The notes under the pieces: generated by a model
What the model saw: the letters and a program-made list of their open reading frames with translations, nothing else
Told to the model about the DNA's origin: nothing
The model's database searches: none
Assembly (NCBI GenBank): GCA_937974245.1
Contig: CALJKV010000110.1
Span: 248,001 to 312,000 of the forward strand
Reading direction: 5' to 3'
Source: an uncultured Chloroflexota bacterium
GTDB lineage: Bacteria > Chloroflexota > Anaerolineae > Aggregatilineales > Phototrophicaceae
DNA: 64,000 nucleotides
Made by a program: the position numbers and the translations under genes
Part shown: in pieces, positions 25,548-33,764 of the stretch
Layout: each line of letters starts with the position of its first letter
Position numbering within the stretch: position 1 is the first letter of the stretch

Positions 25548-26798
25548 CTATCCTGCTTCCGGCACGGTTCCTTCTATTGGGGCTGGCGGGGTTGGCAGCA
25601 CGGCTTCCGGCACGGCTTCTCCTTTGTAAGCTGGGAAGTAACGCATCCCCAGGCTGAAGATCAGGGTGAGAAGCGCAACCACCATCGCCGCCGTTGCCCA
25701 TTCCGTCCAGGCCGGGGTATAGGGTGTCACAAGCGGGTCGGTCACTGCTGGATTTTCGGCCAGAGGCTGCGTGAAGGCCAGCAGAGTCGTGTGCCAGCGG
25801 TTGGCAATCAGCCCGGCCATCACCAGTCCGCTGCCGATCAGCAGCAGCATAATGCTCTGGCGCAGGCGGGCGCGAATCAGCAGACTCGCCGCAACCACCC
25901 CTCCCAGTATCATCTCCCATGTCCAGAAGGACACAGCGAATGGCCCGGCAGTCAGCACGTTTTCGGCCTCAGTACGTCCCGGTACGTATCCATACGTCCC
26001 GGCAGTGGTATCCCAGAAGCGCATATACAGGTACAGCAGCAGCACAGCAGCGGCGATCTGTCCAACTTCAAACAATACCGCATTGGGCACTAACTCCCGT
26101 CGTTTGATCCATTGGACGATCAGGGTTATGTGGATTGTGAAAGCCATACCAGCCGCCACCGCTGAGACGATGAAGAGCAGCGGCATTGTTGAGCGGAAGA
26201 GCGCTGCCCGCCCGATTACCACGCCGTAAGTTGCGCCCAGGCTGGATTGATGCAGGAGCGACAGCCCCAACCCCATAATTGCCAGCACCGGCGCGAAGTG
26301 ATGAATACGGTGAGCGATGTTTTGCAGCCATTTGTATTTCGCCAGGAACGGCATTTCCACCGCCATCGGGAATACTTCCAGCAGCAATACTGAGAAGTAA
26401 AGCGTGATACACATTGTCACTTCCCACAGCATGGAGTGGACGTTCCAGAAGACCCAACCATGCCAGAAGCGATCAGGTCGTCCAATATCCAGGACCAGCG
26501 CCATGAGTGCACCGCTATAACCCAGAAGGCCGATGAACACCGCCACACGCGCCAGCGGTTTATAAGACTCGCGACCTAAAAGGTAGGTAATGGCGGAAAT
26601 CGAGAACGCGCCCGCCGCCAGTCCGATACAAGAGAGATCAAGTGTGATCCATAGTCCCCAGGGGACTCCGTCGCTCAGGCCGGTGACGCCCAGACCTTGC
26701 GTGAAGATCAGGAACACAGCCACGAGGCCGACCCCGATCACCGCCAGCAGAAAGGCTACCCATACCCAGAACGGATTGAGATGTCGTAGAGCAGTCAT
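25548..26798 (-). CDS. nrfD: NrfD/PsrC-type integral membrane quinol oxidoreductase subunit
   Basis: A 416-residue protein with about ten hydrophobic helices and the NrfD/PsrC/ActC layout, including GVPWGLWITLDLSCIGLAAG near the quinone site and GRPDRFWHGWVFWNVHSMLW. It is expected to exchange electrons and protons between menaquinone and the exported Fe-S protein encoded just upstream. I chose the ATG at 26796-26798, preceded by AAAGGAG; the ATG at 26816 overlaps the upstream stop as ATGA. With the cytochrome and ferredoxin genes it forms a complex lacking any molybdopterin subunit. The symbol names the family, not a nitrite reductase. Confidence 0.87.
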   Translation of the reverse strand: MTALRHLNPFWVWVAFLLAVIGVGLVAVFLIFTQGLGVTGLSDGVPWGLWITLDLSCIGLAAGAFSISAITYLLGRESYKPLARVAVFIGLLGYSGALMALVLDIGRPDRFWHGWVFWNVHSMLWEVTMCITLYFSVLLLEVFPMAVEMPFLAKYKWLQNIAHRIHHFAPVLAIMGLGLSLLHQSSLGATYGVVIGRAALFRSTMPLLFIVSAVAAGMAFTIHITLIVQWIKRRELVPNAVLFEVGQIAAAVLLLYLYMRFWDTTAGTYGYVPGRTEAENVLTAGPFAVSFWTWEMILGGVVAASLLIRARLRQSIMLLLIGSGLVMAGLIANRWHTTLLAFTQPLAENPAVTDPLVTPYTPAWTEWATAAMVVALLTLIFSLGMRYFPAYKGEAVPEAVLPTPPAPIEGTVPEAG

Positions 26799-26812
26799 AT
26801 TAGGTACTCCTT

Positions 26813-27601
26813 TCATACCGGCAGCAAATAGAATACGCGCGGGTTGGTGCCGACTTCGCTGCGCAGCACAACCGACTGCCGGCCACTAATGGCCTTAGAC
26901 ACAGGGCTGTTCGGGTCGCGCAAGTCACCGAAGATACGAGCCTCTACCGGGCATATATTGACACACGCCGGGGTCGCTGCCCGATCAACACCGGGCGTCA
27001 GGTTCCGTTCCTTAGCGGCTTCAAGCCGGTGGACGCAGAAAGTACATTTTTCAGCTACCCCGCGAGGCCGTCGTTCGATTTCGGGTGTCCCCCAGGTCGG
27101 GACCTGGGGGTTTACATCATCTCGTTCGCCCCAATTGAAGACACGAGCGCCGTAAGGACAGGCCACGATGCAGTAGCGACAGCCGATGCAGCGGTCATAG
27201 TCCATCACGACCAACCCATCTTCATTATGATAGGTCGCCTGCACCGGACACACATTCACGCAGGGGGCGTTTTCACAGTGCATACAAGGACGGGTGAGGA
27301 AGACTGGTTTTTCGAATGTATTTTCATCCTTTATCAGGATGTTCCACAGATGACCATCCTGGGTATCATTGGTCGCCTGGCAAGCATTCACGCAACGGCG
27401 GCAGCCGATACATTGCTCCAGGTCAATCGCCATGCTCCAGTACGGGCCATCCGGGTTAACACCGTGTTGAGCCTGGGCAGCTGGATCATTGTGAGCCAGG
27501 AACCAGTGCCAGACCCAATCAGCGGCGGCGATGCCTACGCCCAACCCAATAGCCAGTCGAGCGAATTCGCGTCGGGTCATTTCACGGGTGAGTTCGCTCA
27601 T
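26813..27601 (-). CDS. Tat-exported four-cluster 4Fe-4S ferredoxin (HybA/NrfC/PsrB-like)
   Basis: A 262-residue electron-transfer protein. The N-terminus has a twin-arginine signal, MTRREFARLAIGLGVG, so it is folded and then exported. Four cluster motifs follow: CIGCRRCVNACQ, CMHCENAPCVNVCP, CIGCRYCIVACP and CTFCVHR with CVNICP. This is the standard bridge between a quinone-reactive NrfD protein and a catalytic or cytochrome subunit. It overlaps the cytochrome gene by four bases and the NrfD start by a few. Codons near VNPQVPTWGTP carry a 22-base palindrome (27090-27111) that looks like an intergenic repeat retained in frame. Confidence 0.92.
   Translation of the reverse strand: MSELTREMTRREFARLAIGLGVGIAAADWVWHWFLAHNDPAAQAQHGVNPDGPYWSMAIDLEQCIGCRRCVNACQATNDTQDGHLWNILIKDENTFEKPVFLTRPCMHCENAPCVNVCPVQATYHNEDGLVVMDYDRCIGCRYCIVACPYGARVFNWGERDDVNPQVPTWGTPEIERRPRGVAEKCTFCVHRLEAAKERNLTPGVDRAATPACVNICPVEARIFGDLRDPNSPVSKAISGRQSVVLRSEVGTNPRVFYLLPV
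27090..27111. repeat. 22-base palindrome inside the ferredoxin gene
   Basis: CCCCCAGGTC and GACCTGGGGG are perfect 10-base arms around GG, coding for a loop between clusters three and four. The position is approximate to one or two bases. Confidence 0.6.
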
Positions 27602-30048
27602 CTCATCCTCCCTAGTCGAATGGTGAAGAAGACGACGACAGCCAATACCAGCGCACCGATCGCACCACCGACGATACCGTTATTCAGATTTTGCGCCGCC
27701 TGCTCCTCAAGATGGGCAACTTCTTGCTGCATGGCTGCCAGTTCACTGATCTCTTCTTCAGTCAGATTCATGGTATTGGCACTCAGCATGTGCGTGTCAC
27801 CATGACAGTCAGCACACACACCCGGGTCAATACTCATGGTATGCCCGGTCGAAATCACCTGCACACCGTTCTGTTTCGTCACCCGGTTCATGTGGCAGTC
27901 CGCGCAGTTCATGTCCTCGCCCATGTGGATTTCATCCACCATCGCTTCCTGGTGGCACGAGCCGCAGGTTTCATTAATCGTCCCCATTACCAGCCCGTTG
28001 TCGTGCGCGGAGTGGCAGTCCGTACAGTCAATCGCCTTACTGCCGGAGTGATCGCTCACCAGCCATTCATCATATGTTGGGGCGTGTTCCCCGCTGTGGC
28101 AGCGCCCGCATACCGCTGAGTTTGTGGCGATTTCCACCGGGCCAGGCGGGTGTTCGGATCCTTCGGTAATGTAGTGACAGTTGCTGCACACCACGCCCTC
28201 GAACACATATTGTTCGGTTTGCGGGTCGTAGCCGGAAGCATGGCAGCTCATACAATAGCTCGGACGTCCGTTTTCGGCATAAAGCTGTTGGAACTGTTGG
28301 CCGAGCGAGGCGTTTGCATGGGGTGAGGAGTGCCATTGGCGGTACTGGTCCTCGTGACACTCGGCACAGTCAATCGGGTTTTCGATGTGCATGACCGGAA
28401 TGGTGTCCGGTACGGTATTGGCTACAATGCCGAGTTGGACTTCGGCAGCATCCAGCAGGGACGTTGCATAAGCATAATTATGCACGCCCAGGCTGCCATC
28501 TTTGAATACGAAATCAAGCGCCGTGAGTACCCATTCCGGTACATCAGCCCGGTTGCCCAGCGCGACTCGCGCGTTGCTCAGACGTTCCTGGATGCGCGAC
28601 TGTGTTTTTTCCAGGAACTGCTGCATGTAATCGCTGCTAAGGTCGGTATGGCAGCCGTTACAAGAGTTAGGCTGTCCTTCTTCAACCTTGCCGGGTTCGG
28701 CCAGTGTCAGCGTGTGACTGCGGAAGTAATCAAACTCACCGCTGATACGGGTCGGCGGCATGTGGCAGGTGATACACTCCACGCCTTCCTGGAAGTGTCC
28801 CGAAGGCGTCCCTGGAATATTGCTCAGGATTTCAATACCCTCGTACATTTCTTCTACCGGGTCGTGGACTTCCGCAATACGGTCAGTGTCCCCATGACAG
28901 GTTATGCACAGGGAATATGGCTCATTGACCAGTTGATAGTCGTGGGCGGTTTCACTATGCATGGTGTGGCAGGTAGTGCAGGTTACGCCAAACTGGGCGG
29001 TGCCCAGCGTGATGGGTTCTGGCGCGGGGCCGTCACTGCCGCTGGCTGCGTGGGAGGCTTGCAGATACTCTGACCATTGGTAATCCCCACTGTGGCATTC
29101 GAGGCAGGTTTCATCAGCGTAGTTGCTGTCGCGCATGGTGTCCAGCGCCTTGGCATGGCCGGAAAGCATCCACTCGTTGAACTGCATGTTCTGTGACATA
29201 CCATGCCCATCCATCCACCAGTGCGCCGAATCATCGGGAGCAACTAGCGTAAAGACGCCCGGATCAAGCAAGTCCATCCCCGGCACATAGCCCACCGGGT
29301 ACGGAGTGTTGTTCGGGTTCGTTCCCTGGCTGTGGCACTGACCGCAGATTTGTGGGTCAGGGCTTAGCGTGATCGAAGACCGGATCGCGACCATCTCTTC
29401 TTCGCTGACATCCGCGCCTGCATGATCTACCAGGTCGGCATGGGTGCTGCCCGGCCCGTGACAGGCTTCGCACTGCACACCCGCGTCTTCCCATTTAGCG
29501 TTCTCGGCCTGATACCCAGTTGTATGGCAGCCAGCGCAGTTCGTGTTCCAATCATAGGCGGGTTCCGGCCAGGTATCGGCCAGGACGTAGGGTTGCCACT
29601 TTTGTTCCAGCACGTTCCACTCGACCGGCAGTACCATGGTTTGGCCTTCGCCTGTCTCGTACACATAACGCTGGATATAGCGCCCGGAGCCAACCGAAAA
29701 GGCAATGTCCGCTGTTGTCAAGGCGCGAGCCTCACTTTCACCGGGGAACAGCAGCATGCGAACATCATCACCCTGGCTAAAATCAGCGACAATTGCCGCT
29801 GTATCTTCCTCGCTCACGGCCTGAAAAGTGAGGGCATGGCGCGAGTCGGAATGGCTGCTGGCAAGGTCCCGATGACATTCGCGGCAGTCACGAGCGGCGA
29901 TGTACTCCGCGCTTTCACCACCCGACTGGGCTTGAACGGGCATAGCTGGGAACAGTGTCAGCATCAGCCCCCCGGCTAAAAAGAGGGTTCCGATCATCAT
30001 AAGAATGATCCCGATAGGTTTGTGTCTGGTGTTGCGATGTAGGTTCAT
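27598..30048 (-). CDS. 17-haem membrane-anchored cytochrome c
   Basis: An 816-residue cytochrome with 17 CxxCH haem c motifs by count (first CRECH, last CADCH). An N-terminal hydrophobic segment ending PVQAQ is a signal peptide or anchor, and a C-terminal helix (NNGIVGGAIGALVLAVVVFF) anchors the protein outside the membrane. It seems to be built of two unlike halves, about nine haems then eight. As the first gene before the ferredoxin and NrfD genes, it should be either the terminal acceptor side of a menaquinol-oxidising conduit or a reductase; the haem-rich N-terminal part recalls the cytochrome c-554 group. Start at 30046-30048 (MNLHRNTRH). Confidence 0.9.
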   Translation of the reverse strand: MNLHRNTRHKPIGIILMMIGTLFLAGGLMLTLFPAMPVQAQSGGESAEYIAARDCRECHRDLASSHSDSRHALTFQAVSEEDTAAIVADFSQGDDVRMLLFPGESEARALTTADIAFSVGSGRYIQRYVYETGEGQTMVLPVEWNVLEQKWQPYVLADTWPEPAYDWNTNCAGCHTTGYQAENAKWEDAGVQCEACHGPGSTHADLVDHAGADVSEEEMVAIRSSITLSPDPQICGQCHSQGTNPNNTPYPVGYVPGMDLLDPGVFTLVAPDDSAHWWMDGHGMSQNMQFNEWMLSGHAKALDTMRDSNYADETCLECHSGDYQWSEYLQASHAASGSDGPAPEPITLGTAQFGVTCTTCHTMHSETAHDYQLVNEPYSLCITCHGDTDRIAEVHDPVEEMYEGIEILSNIPGTPSGHFQEGVECITCHMPPTRISGEFDYFRSHTLTLAEPGKVEEGQPNSCNGCHTDLSSDYMQQFLEKTQSRIQERLSNARVALGNRADVPEWVLTALDFVFKDGSLGVHNYAYATSLLDAAEVQLGIVANTVPDTIPVMHIENPIDCAECHEDQYRQWHSSPHANASLGQQFQQLYAENGRPSYCMSCHASGYDPQTEQYVFEGVVCSNCHYITEGSEHPPGPVEIATNSAVCGRCHSGEHAPTYDEWLVSDHSGSKAIDCTDCHSAHDNGLVMGTINETCGSCHQEAMVDEIHMGEDMNCADCHMNRVTKQNGVQVISTGHTMSIDPGVCADCHGDTHMLSANTMNLTEEEISELAAMQQEVAHLEEQAAQNLNNGIVGGAIGALVLAVVVFFTIRLGRMR

Positions 30049-30071
30049 AAGCCATCTTTTGCCTGATATAT

Positions 30072-30104
30072 GTAGAGCGAATCCGGGTTCGGAGTTCGCC
30101 CCAC
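30072..30104. repeat. GTAGAGCGAA...TTCGCCCCAC inverted repeat
   Basis: Imperfect stem GTAGAGCGAATCCGGG/TTCGGAGTTCGCCCC between the response regulator and the cytochrome gene. It resembles the other GTAGGGG-ended elements and may influence expression of the cytochrome gene relative to the regulator genes. Confidence 0.5.
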
Positions 30105-30158
30105 CAGCCGATTTACAATGGTGCATCACGACGTACCGTTTTTAGGCGGAGCGCCACC

Positions 30159-30815
30159 TCAATCATCGAGTGTGATCAATCCTTTACGGATTGCATATTT
30201 CACCAATTCGGTACGTGTATGCAGGTTAAGTTTCCCCATAATGTTTTCGCGGTGGCGCTCCACCGTTTTGACCGAGATATTGAGCTGATTGGCGATCTTC
30301 TGGTTGGTTTCATCTTCTGCAATGAGGGTCAGCACTTCGCGCTCACGTTCTGTCAGCCCGTCGTAACTATCGCGTTCGGAGCCGTCCCGTACTCGCGTGA
30401 GGTAATCGGCCACCAGGTCTTTAGCGACAGTTGGTTCCAGGAATACATTACCTTCCGCAATCACATGGATTGCGTGCAGCAGTTCTTCGGGCGCGGCACG
30501 TTTGGGGACGTATCCTGATGCCCCAGCCTGGAGCATCTGAAAGAAATAATCCGGCCCTTCATGGATCGTCAGCGCCAGGATTGCCGGAGATGCTCCCCGT
30601 GATTTAATCTGTCGGGTCGCTTCCACGCCATCCATAACCGGCATCGTGACATCCATCAAAATGACATCTGGATGCAATTCTTCCATCAAACGGAGGGCCT
30701 CCTGGCCGTTTTCCCCTTCGCCCACAATGTACAGGTCTGGATCGCTTTCCAGGAGCATTCGTATCCCAGCGCGGACGACAGCGTGATCGTCAATGATAAG
30801 TACATTAATAGGCAT
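30159..30815 (-). CDS. NarL/FixJ-type response regulator
   Basis: A 218-residue transcription factor. The receiver domain starts INVLIIDDHAVVRAGIRML and its phosphorylated Asp is in VILMDVTMPVMDG. The C-terminal LuxR-type helix-turn-helix reads LTEREREVLTLIAEDETNQK and ISVKTVERHRENIM. The start at 30813-30815 follows GGAAGAAG and lies inside the last codons of the kinase gene, so the two are translationally coupled. The cytochrome-ferredoxin-NrfD genes begin about 110 bases downstream in the same direction and are the obvious targets. Confidence 0.92.
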   Translation of the reverse strand: MPINVLIIDDHAVVRAGIRMLLESDPDLYIVGEGENGQEALRLMEELHPDVILMDVTMPVMDGVEATRQIKSRGASPAILALTIHEGPDYFFQMLQAGASGYVPKRAAPEELLHAIHVIAEGNVFLEPTVAKDLVADYLTRVRDGSERDSYDGLTEREREVLTLIAEDETNQKIANQLNISVKTVERHRENIMGKLNLHTRTELVKYAIRKGLITLDD

Positions 30816-32382
30816 GATCTGCTTCTTCCTCTGGCAAGTTGCCCATGCGGACCACCAACGTTGTACCTTCACCTGGCGTGGCATGTATCTCAAACTGTGC
30901 ATTAATGAGATTGGCGCGCTCTTGAATTCCGGCTAATCCCCAGGCCGCCCGTACACCATCCGCTTGAAGCCCGGAAGCTTGAAAACCGACACCATCATCG
31001 CTGACGGTGAGGGTGAGCTGATCGGCAAAGTCAAGCACCACAGTGACATGTTCAGCGTGTGCGTGCTTTGCTGTATTGGTCAGTCCTTCCTGCGCGATAC
31101 GAAACAAAGTTGTTTCGACATCAGAGGGAAGTGGGTAAGGATTACCATGAACCTGTAGTTTGACCTCTGGATGTCCCTGGTCTTTGAAGCGGTTCACCAT
31201 CCAACGCAGTGCCGCGACCAGCCCCATATCATCCAACTGTGGCGGGCGCAGGTCGTTTATCAAATGGCGTAACTCACCGAGCGAGATCGTCGCCATACTT
31301 TCCAGGACAGCTAACCGTTGTGCGACGTGTTCGGGGTTAGTTTTCACCTGGGCTGCCAGCCCACGCAGCCCCAATGCCACCCCGGTTAACGCCTGACCGG
31401 TGCCATCGTGGAGTTCACGGGCGATGCGCTGCCGTTCAGCTTCCTGGGCGGCGGTAATGCGCTGGAGCAGTTCACCGCGTACCGCGTCGCGGCGCTGGAC
31501 TTCCCGCAGCAGTCGGGCAGTTTCATCATTGGCTGTCTGAAGTTCGGCATTCAGTCGTGCCAGTTCCGAATGGCTCAAGCGTTCCGTTTCCAGTTTGGCA
31601 TTTTCCGCCGCATCCAGCCGCTGCTGGTTTTCGACTTCCAGTGCCCGCAGAATATGAATCATGGCGACAGCGACCAGTGTTGCCATCACAGCCCGGAAGA
31701 CCTGAACCGGAAAGCCCAGGACCTGAAAGAACCAATCCGCATTGATGATATATGAGGGGAAAATCACACTACTGCCAGTGAAGAACTGGCCGACAACACT
31801 ATACAATGCCAGCGCCACTGCGGAGATTGTCAGTGCGCGATCAAAACGCCCCATCCCGCGCTCACGGAAAATCTCCCGCTCTCGCCACAGCGCCCAGCAC
31901 GCCATCATGCCACTGGGAATACCCAGTGTATACCGCGCCAGTACATCGGCAGCGGCTAACCACTGTGCTTCATCTATACTATAAACAAAGCGAATGATGA
32001 TACAGGACAATGCATACCAGACAAATGCACCGATTGTGATGCGCCAGGTGGTTTCGCGTTTGTAGGCTTCGCGAATGTATAAGTGTTCACCAAAAGCCAG
32101 TAGTGCCAGGAAGGATGTCACCAGAATCGCCAACCGCAGCCAGCTCAACCATATAGGAAACGTGAGAGAGGCATAGGATAGGAACCCATATTCGAACATA
32201 TCCAGCCACTCGTGAGCGCCATGCAGTAGCCCAAACCCGGCCAACAACCGCATCGACCGGGCAAAACCTAACTCGGACGCCCGACCAGACTCCACCAGTA
32301 AAGCCAGCCCCATTGAGTAGAAGGCCAGGCCATACAAGAAATAGATGGCTATGATCGTGTCGTCCCAGGTCAGGGTGGGCAT
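30805..32382 (-). CDS. NarX-type membrane sensor histidine kinase
   Basis: A 525-residue sensor with seven to eight N-terminal helices (to about residue 235), a coiled-coil stretch rich in Glu/Arg (about 245-300), and a HisKA_3 dimerisation domain with the phosphorylated His in RIARELHDGTGQALTG. The ATPase domain has VSDDGVGF and AWGLAGIQERA. The membrane part begins FLYGLAFYSMGLALLVE and contains LLHGAHEW, a pattern shared by an unnamed seven-helix sensor group; its stimulus is unknown. It is the first gene of a run leading into the multihaem cytochrome complex, so a respiratory or redox cue is likely. Confidence 0.88.
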   Translation of the reverse strand: MPTLTWDDTIIAIYFLYGLAFYSMGLALLVESGRASELGFARSMRLLAGFGLLHGAHEWLDMFEYGFLSYASLTFPIWLSWLRLAILVTSFLALLAFGEHLYIREAYKRETTWRITIGAFVWYALSCIIIRFVYSIDEAQWLAAADVLARYTLGIPSGMMACWALWREREIFRERGMGRFDRALTISAVALALYSVVGQFFTGSSVIFPSYIINADWFFQVLGFPVQVFRAVMATLVAVAMIHILRALEVENQQRLDAAENAKLETERLSHSELARLNAELQTANDETARLLREVQRRDAVRGELLQRITAAQEAERQRIARELHDGTGQALTGVALGLRGLAAQVKTNPEHVAQRLAVLESMATISLGELRHLINDLRPPQLDDMGLVAALRWMVNRFKDQGHPEVKLQVHGNPYPLPSDVETTLFRIAQEGLTNTAKHAHAEHVTVVLDFADQLTLTVSDDGVGFQASGLQADGVRAAWGLAGIQERANLINAQFEIHATPGEGTTLVVRMGNLPEEEADHAY

Positions 32383-32568
32383 GGTGGCTCGCTGGTATAT
32401 TCCTTCTCTTTATGTACCCATTATATATCGGGTAGTGAGGGCTGCTGCATGGGGTAAACACCCCATTCAAAAATACTTCCTCATCCTGATTTACAGACAT
32501 AGGGGCGTTTCGTTATGCTGTTAATAGATCAAGCAAATGCAGCAGGTAGTACAAAAGGGGAGATGGTA

Positions 32569-32724
32569 ATGAACGATATTCTGATGGTAGGAAGTGTTGT
32601 AGTGATGTTTTTCCTGCGGATCGGTATTCCGGTTATCATCCTGGTCGGGCTGGGTATCGTGGTTGACCGCTGGCAGCGCCGTCGGGATGCAAATATCGAG
32701 CGCAAGTATAACACACCGGCGTGA
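32569..32724 (+). CDS. small single-helix membrane protein
   Basis: A 51-residue protein (start at MNDILMVG) with one long hydrophobic helix, then a basic tail (DRWQRRRDANIERKYN). Two ATGs stand next to AAAAGGGGAG; I prefer the one at 32569 for its eight-base spacing, the other at 32563 being too close. The strong terminator at 32771 directly after it shows that it is a real, short transcription unit. It is divergent from the NarX-type kinase. Function unknown; the shape is like small regulators or stabilisers of membrane complexes. Confidence 0.65.
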   Translation: MNDILMVGSVVVMFFLRIGIPVIILVGLGIVVDRWQRRRDANIERKYNTPA

Positions 32725-32770
32725 TGAGCCAGTACATGCAGATGACCATCACGTGTGTTTTTACCTGATG

Positions 32771-32802
32771 ACAGGGAAAGCGGGAGGCTTTCCCTGTTTT
32801 TG
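32771..32802 (+). terminator. strong Rho-independent terminator
   Basis: ACAGGGAAAGC, a five-base loop, then GCTTTCCCTGT and a T run. It ends the small membrane protein transcript, and partly serves the converging sufE gene. Confidence 0.85.
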
Positions 32803-32809
32803 TGCAGCG

Positions 32810-33250
32810 TTACATTCGTTTTTTAGCCTCGTACTGTACCATTCCGACGATGCCCATCAGCCCCTGTCCTTTACCCATCGAAATTTCCTTACCGAACAGT
32901 TTGAACACAATATCCGGCTCTACAGCGGCGACCTGTGCCAGAGGGGCACCGGAACACGCCTCATCTAAAATGACGGCAATCGCCATCGCGGAAAGCCCCT
33001 GCGGGTTAAGGACATCAAAGTAAAATCGGAGTGTGCCATCTTCCTGTTCTACCGACCACACAAACGCCTCCGACTCACAGGCCGGGACACGCCGCGCCTC
33101 ATCATAGGGTGGGGTGGCGATTTCTGGTGATACCTTCACGTTCTTGAAACGGTCTGCAATATCAATCAGGTAGTCGGCACGTTCGTTACGATCAGTAATC
33201 AGCTCAAAATCAGCCAGTATATCGGCCAATTTGAGAGGGATTTCCGCCAT
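32810..33250 (-). CDS. sufE: SufE-family sulfur acceptor for Fe-S cluster assembly
   Basis: A 146-residue SufE protein that takes persulfide sulfur from a cysteine desulfurase (SufS) and hands it to the scaffold. The family pattern is visible: YLIDIADRFK at the N-terminal helix, the acceptor Cys in VPACESEAFVWS, FYFDVLNPQGLSAMAIAVIL and the C-terminal GLMGIVGMVQ helix. AGGAGG lies six bases before the ATG. No other suf genes are near, but stand-alone sufE is common. The many Fe-S proteins in this window fit a demand for it. Confidence 0.9.
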   Translation of the reverse strand: MAEIPLKLADILADFELITDRNERADYLIDIADRFKNVKVSPEIATPPYDEARRVPACESEAFVWSVEQEDGTLRFYFDVLNPQGLSAMAIAVILDEACSGAPLAQVAAVEPDIVFKLFGKEISMGKGQGLMGIVGMVQYEAKKRM

Positions 33251-33476
33251 TCAAGACCTCCTTTACTATGTTTTGGTCACGTTCTTCAGGTGTGCGCCAT
33301 ACCCACCGCTGAGTCTGCGTGTTCACCCTTGTTTATACTCCAAGCGCCCGCCTCCTTCAAGTGACTTCACAGGCTTGATAAATGATGAAAATTCGCTGAG
33401 ATGCCGCACTTTGATGGTACAATATGTGCCAGACTGGAGACACCTGTTCACGCCAACCCTGGAGGGAAGTACGCGC

Positions 33477-33755
33477 ATGTCTGAAACGTTCGATAAATTG
33501 AAGGCGCAGTTGGAATCACAGGGCAAGTTGAGCGACGACGACATCAAAAAGGCAGTAGATGCACATGGGGCGATGAGCGACGAGGAGCAGATCCAGCTTT
33601 CTGCTGCCATGCACGAAAAAGAGCGCGCTCAGGATCAGAAAATCACTCTGGAGCAGTATTTAGAGGCTTCCAAGGTGCTGGATTCTGCGGCGGAAGGGTC
33701 CGATGAATACAAAAAAGCTGAGAAAATCGTCGAGAAGTACGAGAGTGGTGGTTAA
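33477..33755 (+). CDS. small acidic helical protein
   Basis: A 92-residue protein that I do not recognise. It is highly charged, predicted all-helical and free of Cys, Trp and membrane segments: FDKLKAQLESQGKLSDDDIK, then MSDEEQIQLSAAMHEKERAQ. A GGAGGGAAG site and the ATG at 33477-33479 decide the start. A TACAAT box lies about 55 bases upstream. It ends ten bases before the VanW gene, so the two are likely co-transcribed. A coiled-coil or structural role is a guess. Confidence 0.7.
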   Translation: MSETFDKLKAQLESQGKLSDDDIKKAVDAHGAMSDEEQIQLSAAMHEKERAQDQKITLEQYLEASKVLDSAAEGSDEYKKAEKIVEKYESGG

Positions 33756-33764
33756 ATCAAGCCT

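Noticed and set aside
25548..30048. complete nitrite reductase (Nrf) or alternative complex III
   Set aside because: The catalytic NrfA-type pentahaem protein and the additional ACIII subunits are not seen; only the cytochrome, ferredoxin and NrfD-like parts exist.
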